Source of the DNA: Streptomyces sp. NBC_01429
GTDB taxonomy: Bacteria > Actinomycetota > Actinomycetes > Streptomycetales > Streptomycetaceae
Direction: 5' to 3'
Length of the DNA: 64,000 bases
Assembly: GCF_036231945.1 (NCBI RefSeq)
Contig: NZ_CP109599.1
Location: 2,326,501 to 2,390,500, forward strand
Part shown: positions 58,126 to 64,000 of the stretch, piece by piece
How positions within the stretch are numbered: position 1 is the stretch's first letter
Layout of the letters: every line of letters begins with the position of its first letter
Program-made: the position numbers and the translations under genes
The notes under the pieces: generated by a model
Database searches by the model: none
What the model was told of the DNA's origin: nothing
Seen by the model: only the letters and a program-made list of their open reading frames with translations

Positions 58126-58824
58126 CTACTCGGGGGTGACGTCGAGGGCGTGCCGCACCAGCGTGAGCAGCGACTCGACGGCCGCGATCTTCTGCCGCGC
58201 GTCCATGATCAGCACCGGTATCTCCGGCGGGATCGTCAGGGCGTCCCGTACGTCCTCCGGCCCGAACGCGGGGGTGCCGTCGAAGTGGTTGACGGCGACC
58301 ACGTACGGCAGTCCGCAGCTCTCGAAGTAGTCGAGCGCGGGGAAGCAGTCCGGCAGCCGCCGGGTGTCGGCGAGGACGACCGCCCCGATCGCACCGCGCA
58401 CCAGGTCGTCCCACATGAACCAGAAACGCTGCTGGCCCGGGGTGCCGAAGATGTACAGCACGAGGTCGTCGTCGAGGGTGATCCGGCCGTAGTCCATCGC
58501 CACGGTCGTGGTGATCTTGTCCGGGGTCGCGCTCAGGTCGTCGGTGTCCGCGCTCGCCTCGGTCATCATGGCCTCGGTCTGGAGCGGCGGGATCTCGGAG
58601 ACCGCCCCGACGAAGGTCGTCTTGCCGACGCCGAAGCCGCCCGCGACCACGATCTTGGTGGCGATGGGCGCGCGTGTGCGGTCCTTCTGCCAGGGCTTCA
58701 GCTCCTCTTCGGGCTCGGCCGGGGGCCATATCCCGGCCGGAAGCCCTGCCTCGGCCGGAGGCCCTGCCTCGGCGGGGGCGGCCGTCACCGGCACACCGGT
58801 GACGTCAGAGACGGCGGAGTCCAC
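58126..58824 (-). CDS. cvnD: Cvn conservon small GTPase (CvnD-like)
   Basis: A 232-residue Ras-like GTPase of the conservon type. The P-loop is VVAGGFGVGKTTF, switch regions follow (TTVAMDYGRITLDDD), and the G3-like motif is LYIFGTPGQQRFWFMW; the base-recognition motif is AVNHFDG. A Pro/Ala/Glu repeat (AEAGPPAEAGLPAG) fills the N-terminal ~40 residues. It forms a membrane-linked signalling complex with the kinase-like, roadblock and DUF742 proteins. The start is a GTG at 58824, inside the DUF742 gene (20-bp overlap). Confidence 0.93.
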   Translation of the reverse strand: MDSAVSDVTGVPVTAAPAEAGPPAEAGLPAGIWPPAEPEEELKPWQKDRTRAPIATKIVVAGGFGVGKTTFVGAVSEIPPLQTEAMMTEASADTDDLSATPDKITTTVAMDYGRITLDDDLVLYIFGTPGQQRFWFMWDDLVRGAIGAVVLADTRRLPDCFPALDYFESCGLPYVVAVNHFDGTPAFGPEDVRDALTIPPEIPVLIMDARQKIAAVESLLTLVRHALDVTPE

Positions 58825-59218
58825 TCAGCACCCTTTCCAACAGCGCGTGGTCGGGCTGGCCGGTGCCGTGACCGGTCCCGTACACACGGATCTTTCCCTG
58901 GTCGGCCAGGTCGCTGAGCAGCACCCGGACCACGCCCAGCGGCATCTTGAGCAGCGCCGAGACCTCGGCGACGGTACGCATGCGCCGGCACAGCTCGACG
59001 ATGGCCCGCATCTCCGGCATGCCGCGCGGCGCGCTTCCCCCGTCCGTCAGCTCCTTGGGCTGTTCGCCGGCTTCGAGAGCGGCGACGAACGTCTCGACCA
59101 GCAGCACATGGCCGGAGCGCGTGCGCCCGCCGGTGAGCGAGTACGGCCGGACCCGGGCGGGCCTGCGGTCGGCGGCGCGTACGGGGAGACCGCGCACCGG
59201 CTCGGCGGCCGGGGTCAT
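58805..59218 (-). CDS. cvnC: Cvn conservon DUF742 protein (CvnC-like)
   Basis: A 137-residue DUF742 protein: RPYSLTGGRTRSGHVLLVETFVAAL, PEMRAIVELCRRMRTVAEVSALLKMPLGVVRVLLSDLADQG. The second half is a winged-helix-like segment found in the family. The ATG at 59218 overlaps the roadblock stop as ATGA. It is the third of four overlapping genes. Confidence 0.93.
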   Translation of the reverse strand: MTPAAEPVRGLPVRAADRRPARVRPYSLTGGRTRSGHVLLVETFVAALEAGEQPKELTDGGSAPRGMPEMRAIVELCRRMRTVAEVSALLKMPLGVVRVLLSDLADQGKIRVYGTGHGTGQPDHALLERVLSGLRRL

Positions 59219-59703
59219 CGGGTGCTCTCCATCGATGTACGCAACTCGTCGCGCAGTTCGGGGGTGAGCAGATGTCCGGCGCGGCCGACGAACAGCGCCA
59301 TGTGGTAGGCGACCACGCTCATGTCGCAGTCCGCCGTGGCGTGCACGCCGAGGAGCGAGCCGTCGCTGATCGACATGACGAAGACGCTGCCGTCGTCCAT
59401 GGCGACCATGGTCTGCTTGACCCCGCCGCCGTCCATCACCTTGGCCGCGCCGTGGGCGAGGCTGCCGATCCCCGAGACGATGGTCGCGAGGTCGGCGCTG
59501 GAGCCGCGCGGGCCTTCTCTGGGGGTGGTGGGGGGCGCGGTCGCCTCGGCGTTCCGCTCCGGGTCGGAGGAGAGCAGCAGGAGTCCGTCGGACGAGACGA
59601 CGGCCACCGCGTGGACCCCTGGCACCTCCTCGACGAGGTTGCTCAACAGCCAGTGCAGGTTACGGGCTTCGCTGCTCAGTCCGAATGTACCGGTCGCAGT
59701 CAA
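59215..59703 (-). CDS. cvnB: Cvn conservon roadblock/LC7 protein (CvnB-like)
   Basis: A 162-residue roadblock-fold protein: NLHWLLSNLVEEVPGVHAVAVVSSDGLLLLSS, then GIGSLAHGAAKVMDGGGVKQTMVAMDDGSVFVMSISDGS. Such proteins are GTPase-activating or scaffold partners of the CvnD GTPase. The apparent start is a TTG at 59703 overlapping the kinase stop (TTGA). The insert PTTPREGPRGSS in the middle is non-conserved. Confidence 0.92.
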   Translation of the reverse strand: MTATGTFGLSSEARNLHWLLSNLVEEVPGVHAVAVVSSDGLLLLSSDPERNAEATAPPTTPREGPRGSSADLATIVSGIGSLAHGAAKVMDGGGVKQTMVAMDDGSVFVMSISDGSLLGVHATADCDMSVVAYHMALFVGRAGHLLTPELRDELRTSMESTR

Positions 59704-62700
59704 CTGCGTGCCTCCTCGACTGTTTCCCCCGTCTCTCCGGTGTCTAGCTCCGACCGCCGCGGGGGTGCTGTCCGGCCCGGGGGGTCGGTGTCTTCCCGCT
59801 GGTCGTCTTCCCGCTGATCACGCTGGTAGCGCTGGTCACGATCATCGGGGCCGTCCTGTTCGTCGCGTCTGCCGCTTTCTTCGCGTACGTCCGCTCCATC
59901 GGCTTCATCTCGTACGTCGGCTTCATCGCGCTCGGTCAGCTCGGCCTCGACGTCGCGGCGGCCTTCGATGGCGCCCTTGTGGAAGCCGCCGAGTCTGCGG
60001 CGCAGGGCCTCCGCGTCGACGCTGCCGGTGCGACCGCTGGGCGCCTCGGTGGGTTTGACGATTCTGGGGGTGCGCTTGGGAAGGCCCTTGTCGGTGATGC
60101 GTTCCCCGGCCGGGGACTCGCCGGGCTCGTCCGCCTCTTGAGCGGGCTCGCCGGGCTCGTCCGCCTCCACCGGCTCGGCGGGCAGCCGCATCACGAAGGT
60201 GTCCTGATCGGTGCCGGTGGTCTCCGGCTCTCCGTCGGCGGCACGGTCGTGGCGGTCGGGCTCGGGCGCGGAAGTGGGTGCGGGCGCGGCAGCAGGTGTG
60301 GGCAGGACCACCGCGGCCTCCGCCTGCGCGGCCTCCGCCTCCGCCTTGAGGATCGCGGCCTCCGCCGCGACCACCATCGGGTCGACGTCCGGACGTCCGG
60401 GCAGCGCGTTGGAGTTGGCCTCCGCCGCCGACCCCGGCAGGCTGATCACGGGAGCCGCGCCGGCCGGCCGGGCCTGGTGCGGTACGGCGGGCGGCGGGGC
60501 CGTGGGGAGCAGCGCGGGCGGCAGCACGACGACGGCCGCCACCCCGCCCTGCTGGTGCTCCCGCAGCTCGACCCGCACGCTGTGGCGCGCGGCGAGCAGC
60601 GCGGCGACACGCAGCCCGAGCCCCTCGCCCTCCGCGGCGCCGGGGCCGAGGGCGCCGCGCGGGGCGCCGCCCGCACCGTCTCCGTACGCCTGTGTCCTGG
60701 CGTCGCGCGGCAGCTTCTCGTACACCTCGGGGCTCTCCGGCTCCGCGAGCCGCGCGTTGAGGTGCGCGAGCCGCTCGGCGGACATGCCGATGCCCTGGTC
60801 CTGGACGGAGAGCACCACCTCGCCGCTCTCCAGCATCCAGCCGGAGAGCTGGACCTCGGCGTCGGGCGGCGAGAACGACGTGGCGTTCTCCAGCAGCTCG
60901 GCGACGAGATGGCTGAGGTCGTCGGCGGCGAAGCCCGCGACCTGGGAGTGGGACGGCAGGGACTGGATGGTGACCCGCTCGTACCGCTCGATCTCACTGA
61001 CCGCCGCGCGCAGCACGTCCACCAGCGGTACGGGTCCCGTGGAGCCGTGGCCGTGCTCGTGGCCGGCGAGGACCAGCAGGTTCTCGCTGTGCCGGCGCAT
61101 CACCGTGGCCAGGTGGTCGAGCTTGAAGAGGGTGGCGAGCCGCTCCGGGTCCTGCTCGCGGTCCTCCAGCCCCTCGATGACGCCGAGCTGGCGCTCCACG
61201 AGACCGAGGTTGCGCAGCGAGAGGTTGACGAAGGTGTGGTGGACGGTGTGGCGCAGCCGCTGGAGCTGGGCGGCGAGTTCGCTCGTACGCTCCTGGAGTT
61301 CGGCGCGCTGCCCGGCGACCTTCTCGCGCGCGCCGATCAGGTCGGTGCGGTCGCCGGACAGTTCCTCGGCGCGGGAGGAGAGGTCGAGCAGCTGGCCGTG
61401 CAGCAGGTTGAGGGAGCGTACGACCTGCGCGAACTCGTCGTTGCGGCCGGTGAAGCGGATGGGCTCCTCGGTCGCCGGCGCCGTGGCGATCCTGGCGGCG
61501 CCGATGCGTACGACGGCGAGCGGCCGGGTGAGCGTGCGGGCGACGGCGGTGGAGACGCCGACGGCGATCACCAGACAGCCGCCGAGCAGGGCGATGCTGA
61601 GTTCGAGGGCGGTGACCTCGTCGTCGCGCAGCTTCTCCAGCCGCTCGACCTGGCTGGAGCCGAGGCCGGACTCGACGCCGCGCATCTGGTCGATCCGGGA
61701 GGAGAGCGCGGACTCGACCTTCTCCGGATCGGCCTTGCGGTCGGACTCGGACAGCTCGGGCCGGTCGGTGAGCCGGGTCAGGAACGCCTCGGCGGTCTTG
61801 ACCTCGGGGCCGGTGACGGTGGCGGTGAGGGACTCGCGGGCGGTGGCGTTCGCGGTCTGGTCGAAGTCGGCGAGGGCCGCGAGTTCGCGGACCCGGGACT
61901 TCTGGGCCTCGGCGCTGAGTTCGTCGCGGAGCTGGTCGTACTTCTTCTTGTCCGCGTCGTCCCGCGACTCGACGGGCAGGCCCGTGATCGAGTCGTACGT
62001 GGGCGTGGCGTCGGTGGGCTGCGGTACGGCGAGCGCGGCGAGCAGCAGACCCCGGGTGGCGGACGCCTGCTCGACGGCGCGGCCGAGCGCGGCGGGCGCG
62101 CGGGTGCTGTCGGCGGCGTCGGCCGGGGTCCTCTCGGCGAGCTGGTCGGCGAGGGCCTGGAGCTTGGCGATGACCTCGGAGTAGGCGCGGTACGCCTCCA
62201 GCGCGGAGCCCTTGCCGGTGAGGGCGGTACGGCGGATGGAGGGAACGGTGCCGAGGTCGCGCAGCAGACCGGGCGAGGCGGCGGAGACGGCGCGGATCTC
62301 CTCGATCTGCCGGTCCACGCGGGCGCTTCGGGTCTTGGTGATCTCGTACGTGCCCTTGTCGCCCTTTCCTCCGGCGGTGTCGCCGGAGCCGGACGAGTCG
62401 GCGGGCTGCTCGTCGCGGCCCGCCGCGATGTAGACGACGACCTCGTCGCGTTCGTCCGCGAGGGACTGGGAGAGCGTGATGGCCTGCTGGTCGAGCGCGG
62501 CGAGGTTGGCCAGGTTCTGGGCGTCGTTGAGGTCCTCGGAGGCGCGCAGGATCGCGGGCGCTCCGGCCGCGACGACGGTGACGCCGACGAGGGCGACCCC
62601 CAGGACGAGCCGGTTGCGTACCCGGGCCCGGCGTCCCTTGCCTTCCTCGGGGCGCGCCGTGCCCTCCCCGGTGCGTCCCGTGCCCTTCCCGGGCGCGGCG

Positions 62701-62798
62701 GCGCCGCCGGAGCCGGCCGGCGTCTTCACCGCTTCACCGGCCTCACCCGGGGATCCGTTCTGTGTGCTGCCATTGCCCCGAGGCCGCTTCTTCTGCAC
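59700..62798 (-). CDS. cvnA: Cvn conservon sensor kinase (CvnA-like)
   Basis: A 1032-residue membrane sensor. Residues about 50-70 form a membrane anchor (RLVLGVALVGVTVVAAGAPAILRA). A nitrate/nitrite-sensing NIT-like extracellular domain follows (about 80-390; LAALDQQAITLSQSLADERDEVVVYIA), then a second membrane span (ALLGGCLVIAVGVSTAVA), HAMP-like and coiled regions, and an ATPase domain (LVAELLENATSFSPPDAEV, VLSVQDQGIGMSAERL). The canonical H-box His is not obvious; the segment RLRHTVHHTFVNLSLRNLGLVERQL is the usual conservon version. The last ~300 residues are low complexity. The start is a GTG at 62798. Confidence 0.92.
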   Translation of the reverse strand: MQKKRPRGNGSTQNGSPGEAGEAVKTPAGSGGAAAPGKGTGRTGEGTARPEEGKGRRARVRNRLVLGVALVGVTVVAAGAPAILRASEDLNDAQNLANLAALDQQAITLSQSLADERDEVVVYIAAGRDEQPADSSGSGDTAGGKGDKGTYEITKTRSARVDRQIEEIRAVSAASPGLLRDLGTVPSIRRTALTGKGSALEAYRAYSEVIAKLQALADQLAERTPADAADSTRAPAALGRAVEQASATRGLLLAALAVPQPTDATPTYDSITGLPVESRDDADKKKYDQLRDELSAEAQKSRVRELAALADFDQTANATARESLTATVTGPEVKTAEAFLTRLTDRPELSESDRKADPEKVESALSSRIDQMRGVESGLGSSQVERLEKLRDDEVTALELSIALLGGCLVIAVGVSTAVARTLTRPLAVVRIGAARIATAPATEEPIRFTGRNDEFAQVVRSLNLLHGQLLDLSSRAEELSGDRTDLIGAREKVAGQRAELQERTSELAAQLQRLRHTVHHTFVNLSLRNLGLVERQLGVIEGLEDREQDPERLATLFKLDHLATVMRRHSENLLVLAGHEHGHGSTGPVPLVDVLRAAVSEIERYERVTIQSLPSHSQVAGFAADDLSHLVAELLENATSFSPPDAEVQLSGWMLESGEVVLSVQDQGIGMSAERLAHLNARLAEPESPEVYEKLPRDARTQAYGDGAGGAPRGALGPGAAEGEGLGLRVAALLAARHSVRVELREHQQGGVAAVVVLPPALLPTAPPPAVPHQARPAGAAPVISLPGSAAEANSNALPGRPDVDPMVVAAEAAILKAEAEAAQAEAAVVLPTPAAAPAPTSAPEPDRHDRAADGEPETTGTDQDTFVMRLPAEPVEADEPGEPAQEADEPGESPAGERITDKGLPKRTPRIVKPTEAPSGRTGSVDAEALRRRLGGFHKGAIEGRRDVEAELTERDEADVRDEADGADVREESGRRDEQDGPDDRDQRYQRDQREDDQREDTDPPGRTAPPRRSELDTGETGETVEEARS

Positions 62799-63228
62799 CG
62801 GTGCTCACATTCTTGACTCGTCCGCCCATGAAGCAGAGGTGACAACCGGTCACTTACGAGAGAACCCCCACCCCTGGTACGGCGTTCGACCATTCCAGCG
62901 CTTCCTGGAGGGAGGCGCGCATCGGCCGCTCCGCCACCTGAACGAGTGAACATCACGAAGGAGTTGACGAACAACTCTTCCCCCATGGCGCGGCGCTTGA
63001 ACATGTCGCGCCGGGTGGACCTTCGGGTCGGCCTTTGGCAAGATGCCCGCCCGCAGCTTCCGGGGGCCGCGCGGCGCCGTTCGGGCACTCTTCCCCACGG
63101 GTCGCCCAGGGGCCTGATTCTGACCGAATGACAGCGGTTGACCTGGGGCTACGGCCGGACCGACACGGTATGGAGACTCCGTGAAGGAGCCATGTCGACG
63201 GTCGGGGCAATCGTGCAGACTGGGGCAC
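62799..63228. other. 430-bp intergenic region upstream of the Cvn operon
   Basis: This divergent spacer holds the Cvn and PP2C-like promoters. It has no supported gene. TTGACG at about 62963 and TTGACC at 63138-63143 are possible -35 elements, but I see no well-spaced -10 for either. Short open frames here lack domain character. Confidence 0.6.
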
Positions 63229-64000
63229 ATGCGCATCGAACTCACCACCGCCCCCGGCACCCCCTCCCGCCCCAACGAGGACTGGACCACCGTGGCCGTC
63301 CCCGCAGGCGGTGCGGGCGGTGTCCTGGTGGTCCTGGACGGGGTGACCCCGCCGGCCGGTGACGACGGATGTGCGCACGGTGTGCCGTGGTTCACGGCGA
63401 GACTCGGCGGGGCGCTCGCGGAACTGTCCGGTTCACGACTGGATATGACCCTGGCCGATGCCCTGGCGGCGTCGATCCGGCGGACGGCGGACGCCCACCG
63501 TGACACCTGTGACCTTTCTCACGTGCGCACACCCCAGGCCACGGTCGTCATGGCGCGCTGGGGCGCGGACGACGTGGAGTATCTGGTGCTCTCCGACTCC
63601 ACTCTGCTGCTGGAGTCCCCCGACGGAGAGGTACGGGCGGTCCTCGACGACCGGCTGGACCGCGTCCCGCGCGAGGTGCTGCGCTCGGTCGCCGCGACGG
63701 ACGCGCTGCGCAACGCGGAGGGCGGCTTCTTCACCGCGGCGGCCGACCCGGCCGTCGCGGCGCGCGCCGTGACGGGCCGCACCCCGGCCGCGCGGGTCCG
63801 CTCCCTGCTGGCCATGACGGACGGCGCGACCCGCTGGGTGGAGGTCTTCGGGGAGGGGAGCTGGGCGGACTGCCCGGCGCTGGTACGGAAGCACGGCGCG
63901 CGGGAGCTGGTCGACCGGGTGCGGGCGGCGGAGTCGGCGGATCCGGACGGGGTGGCGTTCCCCCGGGGGAAGCGCGGGGACGACGCGACGGTGACGTACG
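63229..64000 (+). CDS. PP2C-like phosphatase-domain protein (partial, runs off window)
   Basis: At least 257 residues, cut by the window end. The N-terminus RIELTTAPGTPSRPNEDWTTVAVPAG and GVLVVLDGVTPP match the PP2C motifs NEDW and LDGVxx, with ATVVMARWGADDVEYLVLSDSTLLLESPDGEVRAVLDDRLD further on. Metal-binding Asp residues lie in LDGVT and VLSDST. The family in Streptomyces often lacks full catalytic sites. The ATG at 63229 gives the usual start; an upstream frame from 63138 is not conserved in character. Confidence 0.85.
   Translation, partial: MRIELTTAPGTPSRPNEDWTTVAVPAGGAGGVLVVLDGVTPPAGDDGCAHGVPWFTARLGGALAELSGSRLDMTLADALAASIRRTADAHRDTCDLSHVRTPQATVVMARWGADDVEYLVLSDSTLLLESPDGEVRAVLDDRLDRVPREVLRSVAATDALRNAEGGFFTAAADPAVAARAVTGRTPAARVRSLLAMTDGATRWVEVFGEGSWADCPALVRKHGARELVDRVRAAESADPDGVAFPRGKRGDDATVTY

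Noticed and set aside
63138..63362. Short plus-strand frame overlapping the PP2C-like gene start
   Set aside because: It turns into Arg/Pro-rich shadow sequence over the PP2C-like gene and has no family resemblance.

Overview
The window is a stretch of a Streptomyces-type actinomycete chromosome. The evidence is very high G+C with codon third positions almost all G/C, rare TTA codons confined to regulators and one accessory gene, a Cvn conservon (kinase/roadblock/DUF742/GTPase), an XRE-DUF397 pair, a SARP regulator, and many 4-bp ATGA/GTGA gene overlaps. No transposase, integrase, rRNA gene or CRISPR array was seen. One tRNA, tRNA-Arg(CCG), lies near 37.5 kb.

Layout. 0-3.5 kb: lysA, an ArgS-like protein, and a receiver-only response regulator. 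3.4-8.1 kb: two transporter/regulator pairs (MFS/TetR, MerR/MFS), each with a palindromic operator, then an antitoxin-HIT fusion. 8.2-12.9 kb: an operon for a family-5 solute-binding lipoprotein, a fused two-domain ABC permease and an MFS exporter, behind a Zur-like box. 12.9-16.8 kb: an acetyltransferase and a BtuFCD-type importer behind a cobalamin riboswitch. 16.9-33.4 kb: a compact type II (aromatic) polyketide cluster. 33.5-37.4 kb: a probable defence island ending at tRNA-Arg. 37.6-39.5 kb: divergent ku and ligD-polymerase genes (NHEJ). 40-45.7 kb: lipoprotein/kinase pair, SH3 protein, and a SEDS/PBP pair. 45.7-51 kb: acetyltransferase, ADP-ribosylglycohydrolase, alpha/beta hydrolase, AurF-like diiron oxygenase, AraC regulator. 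51-53.7 kb: XRE/DUF397 locus followed by a 1.3-kb gene-free inverted repeat with a DUF397 remnant. 53.7-64 kb: orphan kinase, NlpC/P60 hydrolase, StyA-like monooxygenase, Cvn operon, and the start of a PP2C-like gene.

The polyketide cluster has KS-alpha, KS-beta (CLF), ACP, a didomain aromatase/cyclase, an ActIII-like ketoreductase, an ActIV-like metallo-hydrolase, an enoyl-reductase-like MDR, an FAD monooxygenase, a SnoaL-like protein, a lipocalin-like protein, a secreted protein and a dedicated Sfp-type PPTase. The gene content resembles benzoisochromanequinone pathways; the product is not known. Six promoters in the cluster share one geometry: TCRAG-like heptads 11 bp apart, then 8 bp, then a CANNCT-like -10 hexamer. 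They probably form the regulon of the cluster SARP at 22.0 kb. The SARP and the neighbouring LuxR-type response regulator each contain a TTA codon, predicting bldA control; a matching kinase lies 10 kb downstream.

The most promising undescribed system is the 33.9-37.1 kb island: a DUF3883 protein with a PD-(D/E)XK-like motif, a nuclease-DUF2075 helicase fusion, a broken or recoded small ORF, and a Cys/His-rich small protein. The next most interesting items are the zinc-box operon lacking an ATPase and the large inverted repeat at 52.4-53.6 kb. All functional calls are from reading the sequence; no database search was run.
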